In this document: in pieces, positions 1 to 7,577 of the stretch
Layout: each line of letters starts with the position of its first letter
How positions within the stretch are numbered: the stretch's first letter is position 1
NCBI RefSeq assembly: GCF_026341855.1
Contig: NZ_JAPENW010000001.1
Span: 124,001-188,000 of the forward strand
Source of the DNA: Streptomyces sp. NBC_00568
GTDB lineage: Bacteria > Actinomycetota > Actinomycetes > Streptomycetales > Streptomycetaceae
DNA length: 64,000 nucleotides
Reading direction: 5' to 3'
Program-made: the position numbers and the translations under genes
Notes under the pieces: model-generated
The model's input: only the letters and a program-made list of their open reading frames with translations
Database searches by the model: none
Told to the model about the DNA's origin: nothing

Positions 1-8
1 GAGGACCC

Positions 9-608
9 GTGACCGGACCACCGGCGCTCGACCCCGGCGACGAGCGCGACGGCCATGTCATCGCGCAGTCCCTGAAACATCCGGAGCTGTTCGCCCGGCT
101 CTACGACCGGTACGCACCCGACATCCACCGGTACGCGGCCCGGCGCCTCGGCGACCACGCGGCGGACGACGTCACGGCCGACACGTTCCTGACCGCGTTC
201 CGGGTACGTGCCCGCTACGACGCCTCGCGGGCCAGTGCCCGGCCCTGGCTGTACGGGATCGCCGCGCACCTCATCGGCAAGCAGCGCCGGAAGGAAGTAC
301 GCGGTCTGCGGGCGCTGGCCAGGACCGGCCAGGACCCCGTCGCGGCCGGCTGGGTCGAGGACACCGCGGACCTGGTCGCCGACCGCGCCCCGCTCGCGGA
401 CGCGCTCGCCGCGCTGTCCGCCGCCGACCGGCATGTGCTGCTGCTCGTGGCCTGGGCCGACCTGACCTACCAGGAGGTCGCCGAGGCGCTCGGCATACCC
501 GTCGGGACCGTGCGGTCCCGACTCAACCGGGCCCGCCGCAAGGTACGGGCCGCGCTGGGTGCCGACCCGGCGTTTCTGGGCGAAGTGGCGGAGGCGGTCC
601 GGCTGTGA
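9..608 (+). CDS. ECF-type RNA polymerase sigma factor
   Basis: This 199-aa protein has the two-domain layout of an extracytoplasmic-function sigma factor. Region 2 lies at about residues 25-95, with a DDVTADTFLTAF segment and a WLYGIAAHL segment typical of the core-binding helix. Region 4 lies at about 130-185, with LTYQEVAEALGIPVGTVRSR as the HTH that reads the -35 element. The GTG start follows a GAGGA ribosome-binding site at positions 1-5. Its stop overlaps the start of the next gene, so the two are translationally coupled. The neighbour is a membrane protein that often accompanies such sigma factors and may act with it. The regulon is not visible here. Confidence 0.93.
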   Translation: MTGPPALDPGDERDGHVIAQSLKHPELFARLYDRYAPDIHRYAARRLGDHAADDVTADTFLTAFRVRARYDASRASARPWLYGIAAHLIGKQRRKEVRGLRALARTGQDPVAAGWVEDTADLVADRAPLADALAALSAADRHVLLLVAWADLTYQEVAEALGIPVGTVRSRLNRARRKVRAALGADPAFLGEVAEAVRL

Positions 609-1582
609 ACGTGGACGAGATGAAGGACGTACGCGAGTTCCGGGCCGGGGCGCCGAAGCCCGACCGGGCACGGCTCGCCGAGGGGCGGGACCGGCTGAGC
701 AGCGCCGCGGGGCGTGGCCGGGGACGCAGGCTGCGGGCCGACTGGCGGCTCACAGCGGTCGGGGCCGCCGCCGCGCTCACCGCGGTGGCCGTGCTGGCCT
801 CCGGCCTCGGAGGGGGCGGCCACAATGGTGCGGAGCGCACGGTGCCGGCTGCGACGCGGACGGTGCCGGGTTCGGTGAAGGAGGTGCTGGAGCGGGCCGC
901 CTCCACGCTGGAGCGGGCCGATCCGCCGCCCACGCCGCACGCGGGCCAGTGGGTCTACGAGAAGAAGCTCTCGGCCCGTCCCGGAATGTGGCCCAAGAGC
1001 GCCGCCGCCCAGCCCGAGCCGGAGCCGGAACCCAAGGAGCGCTGGGTGCGGTACGCGGACCCGCGCTTCGAGAACGGCAAGGAGGGCGACGACCACTCCA
1101 TGCGCGAACGGCTCCGCTTCCTCGACGAGCTGCCGGACGACCCGGCCGCCGTGCTGAAGAAGGTCCGCGCCTACTACCCGTCCGGGAAGGACGACCCCGA
1201 GCCGGGGGAACACGACATGGATGGGTTGCGTGTGCTGTTCGCGTCCCAGCCCGTCCCGCCGCAGGCGCTCGCCAAGCTGTACCGCGCGCTGGCCGCGGTC
1301 CCCGGCACCGAGGTCACCGACCATCTCGTACGGGACCTCGCGGGCCGGGACGCCATCGCGGTCGGGCACGACGTGAAGGGGCAGAAGATCCGCCGCGAGA
1401 TCCTGATCGACCCGCACACATACCAGTACCTCGGTGACCGATGGATCGTCGTCAAGGACTACAAGGATTCGTTCCCGAGCGGCAGCGACACCCCTGAACG
1501 GCCCTGGAAGGCGGGCGACCTCATATTCCAGAACGCGCTCCTGGCCACGGGAATCGTCGACCACAAGGGCGACCGCCCCTGA
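605..1582 (+). CDS. CU044_5270 family membrane-anchored protein
   Basis: A 325-aa protein that starts with GTG overlapping the sigma-factor stop (GTGA). It has a charged cytoplasmic N-terminus of about 50 residues, one hydrophobic segment near residues 53-72, and a long extracytoplasmic domain. The overall pattern matches the actinobacterial CU044_5270 family, which is usually encoded next to an ECF sigma factor. Coupling suggests it modulates that sigma factor or senses an envelope signal. No zinc anti-sigma HxxxCxxC motif is present, so it is not a classical ZAS anti-sigma factor. The partnership is inferred from context. Confidence 0.8.
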   Translation: MNVDEMKDVREFRAGAPKPDRARLAEGRDRLSSAAGRGRGRRLRADWRLTAVGAAAALTAVAVLASGLGGGGHNGAERTVPAATRTVPGSVKEVLERAASTLERADPPPTPHAGQWVYEKKLSARPGMWPKSAAAQPEPEPEPKERWVRYADPRFENGKEGDDHSMRERLRFLDELPDDPAAVLKKVRAYYPSGKDDPEPGEHDMDGLRVLFASQPVPPQALAKLYRALAAVPGTEVTDHLVRDLAGRDAIAVGHDVKGQKIRREILIDPHTYQYLGDRWIVVKDYKDSFPSGSDTPERPWKAGDLIFQNALLATGIVDHKGDRP

Positions 1583-1783
1583 TATCCGGCGGGGGCGCCG
1601 AAGCTGTTCGCATGTACGACGAGATTGCGCGCGTGCTCGACGGCATCAAGGCTCCACCGTCGGCGGACGCTCCTCCCCTACCAGTCGTCGACAACGGATA
1701 TCTCGCCACGACACCGCCCACGCCCTCAAAGGTCGCGACACCGACTTCGCCCAAGACCTGACGCTGGGAGGAATCCGGGAGAA

Positions 1784-1930
1784 GATCGTCCGGCCCTTGG
1801 TGACCGGCTCCGGCGAGGCGTTGACCGTGAGCTTGGAGTAGCGCTGCACGTGGAAGGTGCCGAGGTTCGTCCGCTTCGCCGGGTCGCCGTCCTTCTGCGC
1901 ATGTGATTCCCAGGAAATGAGGCCTGCCAC
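1784..1930 (-). pseudogene. Remnant of a streptomycete secreted beta-sandwich protein gene
   Basis: The minus-strand frame reads TFHVQRYSKLTVNASPEPV followed by TKGRTI. As I recall, this strongly resembles an internal block of streptomycete secreted 'calcium-binding' or lipoprotein-like proteins (RATRLTVNASPEPVKKGKT...). Recognisable similarity runs from about 1930 down to 1784 and then stops abruptly at the ISVTGKL-type continuation, so both ends of the gene are gone. The surrounding 1583-2167 stretch contains no intact gene. It is best read as a decayed fragment left by a rearrangement. Confidence 0.5.
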
Positions 1931-2167
1931 CCGGGCGGGTGTCCGGCGGGTGAACGAACTGTGTGGGATGGCCTCACGCCTTCGGTCGCCTGTTCCCATG
2001 CCCTTGGCGGCCCGAGTGCGGCCCGGGCGGATCCGTGGGGGAAGGGGAACGGTTCGGGGCGGGCCGCAGGGGGATTGAGGCTTGCGCGATGCCGGGGAGA
2101 CAGGAGCGGAGCCCGGCCGAGTCCTTTCGTTCGGGCCCCGCTCCTGCCTCCGGGTGGACGTCGGGCC

Positions 2168-4246
2168 TCAGGCTGTCGTCGCCGTGTACTTGGAGGGGGT
2201 CCGGCGGGAAGTCGAACCCTCCAGACCGACCACCACGCCGGTGTAGAAGCGGTTCACCGCGTCGTCGACGCTGCGGATGAAGCCCGACTCCGCGTTCCCG
2301 CGCGTGCTTCCCATGCTCTTGAGGAGGGACAGCCGGAAGCCGGTGATCTGGGACGCGGGCTCCTTGGGCAGCATGTCGGCCGGCTCGGGGCGGAGGCGTT
2401 CGAGCGTTCCCCGGGGGCCGGCCGCTTCGCCTTCGACGAGGGTCTCGACGTGCAGGTCCGCCGGAGCCTCTGCCAGGCGCCGGACCAGTCGCTTCGCCCA
2501 CGACAGGGGGTAGCCCTGCTCGGGTGCCGGGATCTCGATCGAGGTGCGAAGCTTGCCCGTACGGAGGTCCGCGCTGATCGCCAGGACGCCGGGCGTCCCC
2601 TCGATGCGCAGCTCCGAGTGCAGGCGCCCCTCGAGGCAGAGCTGATCCGCGAGACGGCCGCGGAGCGCCTTCGGATCGGCTCCGCGTCTGGTGCGCTGGA
2701 CCGGCAGCACCTTCTGCCCCAGTTCGCCGCCCAGCCGCAGGCAGACCTGGCGGATGAGGCGTTCCCAGCTCTCGACGACCTCCAGCGCCCGCGAGTCGCC
2801 CTGGCACAGGGTCTCGTCGTCGATTCCGTTGCGTACCGGTACCCAGGCCGGACCCATGTTCTGGAAGCCGTGGCAGCCGGAGTTCTCGTGCCGCAAGTAG
2901 TGCAGCAGCTCCTGAAGGAGCCAGGCGTGCGCCGCGTTGCCGACACCTTCGTGTCTGATCAACAGCTGTGCCTGATGCGCCACTTCAGCCCACGACAGGT
3001 GCCACAGGGCCACCTTGTGCTTACGCCGCTTGTCGATCTTGACCTCGACGAGCGGGCTGCCCTCCAGCGCCACGTCGTTCGACAGGGTGATCACGGCCTC
3101 GTAGCCGCGGCGCGCGGCGATGTCCATGTACGCCTGGACCTGCTCGGCCTTGAGCGCGCTGCCGTTGGTCTTCGTCTCGATGAGGGCCGTCCACAGCTTG
3201 CCGGCCCGCTCGACCCGGATCACTCCGTCCGGGCGACGCGGGGTGTCGCCGTGCGGCAGGGTGACCTCGGTGAAGGTCTCCATGCGGCCGGCCGGTGCTC
3301 CGAAGGCGGCGGTGAGTCTCCGGCCGAACTCGGGGACCTGAGCCATCACGGACAGCAGTACCGAGGTCGCACGCGTCTCGCGCTCCCGGTCGCTCTTGAG
3401 CGCCGATGCCGGGAAGAGCCGCGCGTCCTTCCACGACTCGTTCTCGGCCAGCGTCTTCTTGGCGGCCTTGGGCAGGACAACCTTCTTCTTGGCCGTACGA
3501 GGCCTCGCCGCCGCCTTCCTCGGCTGCCCCTCGTCCTCAGGCTGGCGAGGGGAGGGGACCGCATCGAGAGTCTCCTGCGGCTGGGGTTCGCCCGCCGACG
3601 CCCCCGCCGGGGCCGATGGCGACGCCGTTGCCGGCTCTGCCGTCGTCGGGTCCGCCTGATCGTCGCCCTCGGTCTCGTCCAGCGCTTCCCCGGCCGCCGC
3701 GTCGTCGTCGATGTCGACCCCGAAGTCCGTTGCCAGACCGGCGAGACCCACGTCGTAACCCTGGCCGACTGCGCGGAACTTCCATTCCTCCGCACGCCGG
3801 TACAGCTCGCCGAAGATGATCGCGCTCACCGAGTCGGCGTCGTCGATGGCGAAGTTGAGGAGTTCCTCGCCTCCGCCGTCCGCCAACGCCAGTCTCACGC
3901 AGTCGAGTTCTCCGAAACGGGCGCCCTCGTAGCGGCTGGCGGCCAGGACGATCCGGTCGACTTCGGGGGAGACCGCAGTCAGGTCGAAGCTGATCCGGTC
4001 CTCGTTGCCGTCCGCCGTCGGTGTCTTGCCCAGAAGCTGCACGCTTCCGTCCGCGGCGACCGGGTTGTTGTAGAAGTAGAAGTCGGCGTCGCTGCGGACC
4101 TTGCCGTTCTCGTCCAGCAGGAGGACGGACACATCGGCGTCCCCTTCGCCGGTCGAGCTCCCCCAGCCCAGACTGACGATCACCGAATCGATGTTCTCGC
4201 TCAGAGCCGCGAGAGAGACATTCGACCCCTTGACCATGTCGCGCAT
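2168..4246 (-). CDS. TerD-domain protein fused to a PD-(D/E)XK nuclease-like domain
   Basis: A 692-aa protein. Residues 1-180 form a TerD/stress domain (VKGSNVSLAAL, then DADVSVLLLDENGKVRSDADFYFYNN, with acidic metal-binding loops), as in tellurite-resistance and calcium-binding stress proteins. An acidic Ala/Pro-rich linker with a basic stretch (about 180-268) leads to a domain with D340 (RPDG) and E357-x-K359 (LIETKT). That is the D...ExK signature of PD-(D/E)XK nucleases, followed by EQVQAY. The C-terminal 260 residues match nothing I know. The ATG at 4246 is preferred because TerD homology starts there; a second ATG lies at 4237. It stands alone, and a role in stress response or DNA protection is inferred only. 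Confidence 0.82.
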   Translation of the reverse strand: MRDMVKGSNVSLAALSENIDSVIVSLGWGSSTGEGDADVSVLLLDENGKVRSDADFYFYNNPVAADGSVQLLGKTPTADGNEDRISFDLTAVSPEVDRIVLAASRYEGARFGELDCVRLALADGGGEELLNFAIDDADSVSAIIFGELYRRAEEWKFRAVGQGYDVGLAGLATDFGVDIDDDAAAGEALDETEGDDQADPTTAEPATASPSAPAGASAGEPQPQETLDAVPSPRQPEDEGQPRKAAARPRTAKKKVVLPKAAKKTLAENESWKDARLFPASALKSDRERETRATSVLLSVMAQVPEFGRRLTAAFGAPAGRMETFTEVTLPHGDTPRRPDGVIRVERAGKLWTALIETKTNGSALKAEQVQAYMDIAARRGYEAVITLSNDVALEGSPLVEVKIDKRRKHKVALWHLSWAEVAHQAQLLIRHEGVGNAAHAWLLQELLHYLRHENSGCHGFQNMGPAWVPVRNGIDDETLCQGDSRALEVVESWERLIRQVCLRLGGELGQKVLPVQRTRRGADPKALRGRLADQLCLEGRLHSELRIEGTPGVLAISADLRTGKLRTSIEIPAPEQGYPLSWAKRLVRRLAEAPADLHVETLVEGEAAGPRGTLERLRPEPADMLPKEPASQITGFRLSLLKSMGSTRGNAESGFIRSVDDAVNRFYTGVVVGLEGSTSRRTPSKYTATTA

Positions 4247-4643
4247 AAAGCCCCCCAGAACGGTGCAACTTGCTGTGCTCGCACCTGCATCCGGCCGTCT
4301 GATGCCCCGGCGCTGCCCGGTGATCGGTGCGCGGGTGACTGTAGTGCCCATGAACCACATCTGCAGGAATCGCGCAGAATCCATGTGGGAATCGTGGACG
4401 GGTCCTTAAGGTGACCTCCAGCGGACGGACAGCCGAGGCACAAGCCGGGTTGGCCGGGGTCGGCGTCTCTCTGCGATCGACCTGATAGGGATGAGGCCAG
4501 AGGTCCAAGTCCCGCGGCCGGCCAGGGGAGTCAACTTGACGAGAGTGGTCTGTGGCTTGGCTCGGCGGTTGAGATCCAACCAACCTACGCACCTGTCCAG
4601 CCGCGTGTCAGACTGCCGTTCATGACTCATAACCGAAAGGGCC
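4247..4643. other. Intergenic region with no recognised feature
   Basis: This 397-bp stretch lies between the TerD-fusion start and a doubtful plus-strand ORF. It must hold the promoter of the TerD-fusion gene, but no clear -10/-35 pair stands out. Both strands show only short open frames without ribosome-binding sites. Confidence 0.5.
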
Positions 4644-5060
4644 ATGCCGCGTAGGCGCCCCTCAGGCCTCCGGGCCGACAGCAGGCGCTTTGCCGCGCAT
4701 ATCCGCTACTCGAAGATCAGTCAGCTTTCCGGTTCAGCTCAGGCACAGATCATTCGGTTGGAACGGACGCGACTCCAACCCGGCCTGGTCAAACAGGCTC
4801 TCTCTCGATGGACTGCCATCGCGCGGGCACCGAGCAACCAGCTACCTTCACCATTCAGCGACCGGTGCGGAGTCACCGACTGTTGCCCAGAGCCTGCGGA
4901 CGAGCGAGATCTGCTGGAACTGGCAATCTGCGCCCTCCCCAAGAAGAGCTCCCGGGAGCTCCGCAGCATCGTGCACGCACTCGATCTCAAGATCCTAGAA
5001 CGCCCCGACACCGGGTCCTACAGAAACCCACCGCATCGTTGGTGGCAGAGCGCCTTCTGA
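4644..5060 (+). CDS. Hypothetical protein, possibly a 5'-altered fragment
   Basis: This 138-aa frame opens with ATG two bases after GAAAGGG, which is too close for a good ribosome-binding site. The N-terminal half is compositionally odd. The C-terminal 65 residues (CCPEPADERDLLELAICALP, then KKSSRELRSIVHALD, ending RWWQSAF) look like genuine streptomycete coding sequence and resemble small hypothetical proteins I have seen. The gene may have lost its original start by recombination in this scarred region. Function unknown. Confidence 0.42.
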   Translation: MPRRRPSGLRADSRRFAAHIRYSKISQLSGSAQAQIIRLERTRLQPGLVKQALSRWTAIARAPSNQLPSPFSDRCGVTDCCPEPADERDLLELAICALPKKSSRELRSIVHALDLKILERPDTGSYRNPPHRWWQSAF

Positions 5061-5128
5061 CTGAGCCGTGCCCTCACGTGCCCGATCGCACGGGGAGCAA
5101 AGGGCGATCACGGTGTACCGACATGCCG

Positions 5129-5163
5129 ACGGCCCCTGACCGAGTTACCTGGTCAGGGGCCGT
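5129..5163 (-). terminator. Strong hairpin downstream of a tRNA-Ser fragment
   Basis: A perfect 13-bp inverted repeat (ACGGCCCCTGACC at 5129-5141 and its complement at 5151-5163) encloses a 9-nt loop. It lies just past the 3' end of the minus-strand tRNA-Ser fragment, where a tRNA transcription terminator is expected. It could also stop the plus-strand ORF ending at 5060. Confidence 0.75.
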
Positions 5164-5170
5164 TCATCTG

Positions 5171-5223
5171 CGGTGGGTGTGGGATTTGAACCCACGGTGA
5201 CTCGCGCCATGACGGTTTTCAAG
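5171..5223 (-). pseudogene. tRNA-Ser(UGA) 3' fragment, integration scar
   Basis: Read on the minus strand, the sequence runs from an anticodon loop CTTGAAA (UGA anticodon) through a long variable arm. It continues through a T arm GTGGG-TTCAAAT-CCCAC to the 3' acceptor strand ACCCACC plus discriminator G. The 5' half is absent: upstream bases do not pair with the anticodon stem or the acceptor stem, and no D arm is present. A break exactly at the anticodon loop is the usual crossover point of tyrosine-integrase elements. This is therefore an attachment-site remnant and not a working tRNA. Confidence 0.75.
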
Positions 5224-5237
5224 ATTGTCCCCTGGGC

Positions 5238-5564
5238 TCACCGCGGCAGATCGAGGTGCGCGAGCAGGCGCAGCACACCGGCGAGGTGATCGAGATCGTG
5301 CCACAGGGCGATGACGTCCTCTGGGGCGCGCCGCACAAGCGACCCGATCTCAGCGACATCGTCGCTGACCTGTCCACAGTCAAGCTGCGCTGTCGGCATT
5401 TCGCTCATGTCGAACGCGGCTGCAAGGTCGAGGCTCCAGTAATAGTCCACGGGCAACTCGGAGAGGTCCACCTCATCACCGAACCGGCGTTCAGCCTGGT
5501 CCAGGAGTACGGAACAGGCTCGCCGAAGATCGGCCATCCTCAGTACGTGTTCGCTCTGCGTCAT
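5238..5564 (-). CDS. Hypothetical acidic protein beside an attachment scar
   Basis: A 108-aa acidic protein read from ATG at 5564; an in-frame GTG at 5597 would add 11 residues. Neither start has a convincing ribosome-binding site. The sequence (MADLRRACSVLLDQAERRFG, then VDYYWSLDLAAAFDMS and CGQVSDDVAEI) resembles small streptomycete proteins of unknown function that recur near mobile elements. There is no signal peptide or membrane segment. Its stop lies only 15 bases from the tRNA-Ser fragment, so it may be cargo of an integrated element. Confidence 0.7.
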   Translation of the reverse strand: MTQSEHVLRMADLRRACSVLLDQAERRFGDEVDLSELPVDYYWSLDLAAAFDMSEMPTAQLDCGQVSDDVAEIGSLVRRAPEDVIALWHDLDHLAGVLRLLAHLDLPR

Positions 5565-5625
5565 ACACGCGATGATGCCGGAGCACGTCAGCGGCACTCC
5601 GTCGATCGCACACCGACCAACCTGC

Positions 5626-5741
5626 GTGCTGTACAGCAGTGAAGTACAGCAACCGGCACGACCGCAGTCCCACCGTCAGCGGCTCACGGTGACCGAGTAA
5701 TCAGCCCAGCAGACCTCAACAACCGTCCCGCCCATAGTTCG
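5626..5741 (+). repeat. 115-bp direct repeat, copy A
   Basis: This segment is about 80% identical, in the same orientation, to 10629-10743. Both copies contain the inverted repeat GCTGTAC...GTACAGC at their start and end with CGCCCATAGTTCG. Copy B runs straight into a tRNA-Pro 3' fragment, but copy A diverges just after CATAGTTCG. Such segments are expected at the integrase-proximal end of tRNA-integrating elements. Confidence 0.8.
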
Positions 5742-5905
5742 CATCGAGAGGGTCAGGGACTTCGCAGACCAGCCAGCGGCAGCCCGTGGCTTGAGGCTGC
5801 GCCGACCTCACGTGGCCTCGGATGCCCACGCTTGCGTGATCAAGCCTCCTGCCTGCGGATTTGTCTGGCTGGGAGTTTGATCGTTGCTACTCTCCGGTAG
5901 ATCGT

Positions 5906-5925
5906 TGCATCGATATGTCGATGCA
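5906..5925 (+). promoter_or_regulatory. Palindromic operator-like site before the 5944 gene
   Basis: The inverted repeat TGCATCGA-tatg-TCGATGCA is perfect over 8-bp arms. It sits 18 bp upstream of the GTG start of the secreted-protein gene at 5944. The CGATATGTCG core resembles PadR-family operators. No PadR gene is present in the window, so the regulator is unknown. Confidence 0.45.
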
Positions 5926-5943
5926 CCTCGAGTTGGGGGCAAG

Positions 5944-6375
5944 GTGCACAAGAAGCACAAGGTGGGACGGGCCGCGGCCGTGGCGGTGCTTGTGGCGGTG
6001 CCCGGCGGCCTGGTGTTGAAGAGCCAGGCCGCGGCGGCCGAGCGGAGATCGGAACAGAAGTCTCTCGAGCAGGCCGTCGAGGAGGTCTTCCAGCGGAGCG
6101 CGGATGCGCCTGATGCGTCCTGGCGGAAGTACGCCCCGCCTCGGGGCAAGGTCTGGAACCAGGCCGACGCCAGAGCCGACGTGACGGAGGTGGAGAAGAA
6201 GGGCGCGCAATTCACGGTAGACGTCACTGAGATCACCACTCCTTACCTGTCCGACAAGTACGGCGGTGGGCTGGCGGCGACCCCGCCTTATATGGGCGAC
6301 CACCGGTTCGTCTTCGAGCGGGACGGGGACGACTGGCGTCTCGTCAAAGACCTGACAGAACAGCTGTTGAAGTAG
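5944..6375 (+). CDS. Hypothetical secreted or membrane-anchored protein
   Basis: A 143-aa protein read from GTG at 5944, which has a GGGGG ribosome-binding site about five bases upstream. It begins HKKHKVGRAAAVAVLVAVPG, a basic n-region followed by a hydrophobic h-region, which fits a Sec signal or anchor. There is no lipobox cysteine. The mature part is charged and ends with RFVFERDGDDWRLVKDL, a pattern of small NTF2-like or stress-type exported domains, but no family can be assigned. It stands alone behind a palindromic site. Confidence 0.68.
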   Translation: MHKKHKVGRAAAVAVLVAVPGGLVLKSQAAAAERRSEQKSLEQAVEEVFQRSADAPDASWRKYAPPRGKVWNQADARADVTEVEKKGAQFTVDVTEITTPYLSDKYGGGLAATPPYMGDHRFVFERDGDDWRLVKDLTEQLLK

Positions 6376-6514
6376 CGCACCTGCCTGCGTGTCTGTCGGG
6401 ATGTTCAGCCGCCGCTAGCGGTCCAATACCAAGCTGGCCTAACGCCGTCAGCGTCCCGTCCCTGTGTCACACCGCTGCCGGCCTTCAGAGGGCGGCTTCG
6501 CGAGGGGGTGGAGC

Positions 6515-6766
6515 GTGGGAGCGGCATTTGTTCTCTGGGGCGTAGCGGTGTGGCTTCAGCTCGTGGGCACGGTGGTCGGCGTGCGCGCGCTGGTACTCGG
6601 ACGAGTTCCCGGCCGACGGCTACAACGCTACGTCGCACAGCCGAGGGTCTGGGGGGCCGGTGTGCTGTTGCTCGTCGCTTGCGTGTTCTCGTCCGTAACT
6701 GTCGCGGTCATCGGAGCGGGGCTCATCGCCCTCGGACACGTCAGGACACCGACGTTCGACTACTGA
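6515..6766 (+). CDS. Small two-helix membrane protein
   Basis: An 83-aa protein starting at GTG 6515, with a purine-rich GAGGGGGTGGAG upstream. It has two hydrophobic segments (AAFVLWGVAVWLQLVGTVVG and GVLLLVACVFSSVTVAVIGA) separated by a basic loop (VPGRRLQRYVAQPR), so both helices should span the cytoplasmic membrane. No known motif was seen. It stands alone in the accessory zone. Confidence 0.6.
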   Translation: MGAAFVLWGVAVWLQLVGTVVGVRALVLGRVPGRRLQRYVAQPRVWGAGVLLLVACVFSSVTVAVIGAGLIALGHVRTPTFDY

Positions 6767-6917
6767 TCATCGAGCGGCGATGGACGGCCCCGGGTGTGCC
6801 ACTCCCGTGCAAGAACGGACGGGGACTCACGGGGAATCGAGGTTCGCCAGGGTACGTACCGCCCCACGCTGCCCAAGGCAGGGATTCCCAGGTCACGCCT
6901 GCGATCCCCCAACCTCG

Positions 6918-6959
6918 CTCCTAAAGCGGGTGTCGCAGGTTCGAATCCTGCCGGGGGCA
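6918..6959 (+). pseudogene. tRNA-Arg(CCU) 3' fragment, copy 1
   Basis: The sequence CTCCTAAAGCGGGTGTCGCA followed by GGTTCGAATCCTGCCGGGGGC and A matches the 3' half of a bacterial tRNA-Arg(CCU). It includes anticodon loop, variable loop, T arm GCAGG-TTCGAAT-CCTGC and 3' acceptor strand. Upstream bases lack the D arm and the matching GCCCCCG acceptor strand. It therefore looks like an attachment site left by integration at a tRNA-Arg gene. A second, more eroded copy lies at 9155. Confidence 0.78.
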
Positions 6960-6966
6960 CACTGCT

Positions 6967-7007
6967 AAGGGCCAGTTCAGAGGCTTGATCCTCTGCAACT
7001 GGCCCTT
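6967..7007 (+). terminator. Long hairpin downstream of the tRNA-Arg fragment
   Basis: An 11-bp outer stem (AAGGGCCAGTT and AACTGGCCCTT) continues through an inner 6-bp stem (CAGAGG and CCTCTG) with a CTTGAT loop and one bulged C. It starts seven bases past the tRNA-Arg 3' end, where a tRNA terminator belongs. It has only a very short T tract. Confidence 0.75.
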
Positions 7008-7280
7008 TGCTGTGATCACGGCCGCGCCACACCCGTGCCACAAGGGTCGGCTAGGCCGCGTCTCTCTGATCAGGTCAGGCCCGGGGCGCCCAGCATCGCA
7101 GGCTGATCCGAAGGACACCGTCCCAGGCGGACCGAATGCGCGGGCAAGAGCGCCAAGCCGGCCGTTGACAGCCGAGTTTCGTAGGCAAACCGTTGTCGGC
7201 GCGTCGTTGCCCGGTGGGCCCGTCACCCGCATCCTGACGGTTCAGCACGATCACGACGAAGAGAATGAGGGTTCCCGCAC

Positions 7281-7577
7281 ATGCAGCAGATCCCCGACCT
7301 CGGAAAGAACCCGCTCGGCAAGCCGGATCCGTGGGCCAGGGTCCGAGGGCTCGCCTGGTGGCAGTTGGTCCTCTCGATCATGCCGATCCTCCTGCTGTCG
7401 GTCGGCGGGGCGATAGGCGGGGCCATCGGGGCGGCGGGCCTCTTCGCGAACCTCGCCCTCGCCCGCAAGCCGTTCGGGACGCCGGTCAAGCTCCTGGCGA
7501 TGCTGGGCGTGGTACTCGCCTCTTATCTGGGGTACCTCCTCGTCGTGGGTCTCGCCTACAACCTGCTCAAGGGCTGA
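7281..7577 (+). CDS. Small conserved membrane protein
   Basis: A 98-aa protein starting at ATG 7281 with GAGGG about ten bases upstream. It has two or three hydrophobic stretches (LVLSIMPILLLSVGGAIGGA, AAGLFANLALA and LAMLGVVLASYLGYLLVVGL) and a polar N-terminus containing WARVRGLAWWQ. It looks like a genuine streptomycete integral membrane protein, but no function can be read from it. It lies inside the segment bounded by the two tRNA-Arg fragments. Confidence 0.7.
   Translation: MQQIPDLGKNPLGKPDPWARVRGLAWWQLVLSIMPILLLSVGGAIGGAIGAAGLFANLALARKPFGTPVKLLAMLGVVLASYLGYLLVVGLAYNLLKG

Larger units (their letters stand above)
6767..7280. other. Gene-free stretch with tRNA scar and hairpin
   Basis: These 514 bp hold the tRNA-Arg 3' fragment at 6918-6959 and the hairpin at 6967-7007. 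The 16-mer CTGATCCGAAGGACAC at 7103-7118 recurs inverted at 7646-7661. No convincing gene is present on either strand. Confidence 0.6.

Noticed and set aside
1612..1761. A 49-codon plus-strand frame beginning MYDEIARVLDGIKAPPSADA.
   Set aside because: No ribosome-binding site and no recognisable family. It lies in a decayed region and overlaps the reading frame of a remnant on the other strand.
1961..4414. An 817-codon open frame on the plus strand.
   Set aside because: It is the antisense shadow of the TerD-fusion gene. Its composition is Arg/Gly/Val-rich with no motifs, as expected from GC-rich third positions.
5171..5260. A complete tRNA-Ser gene.
   Set aside because: The 5' half does not form an acceptor stem, D arm or anticodon stem, so only the 3' part is a tRNA.
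6760..7232. Minus-strand frames containing peptides such as PPAGFEPATPAL and PRQDSNLRHPL.
   Set aside because: These are translations of the antisense of tRNA sequence, a common false gene call.
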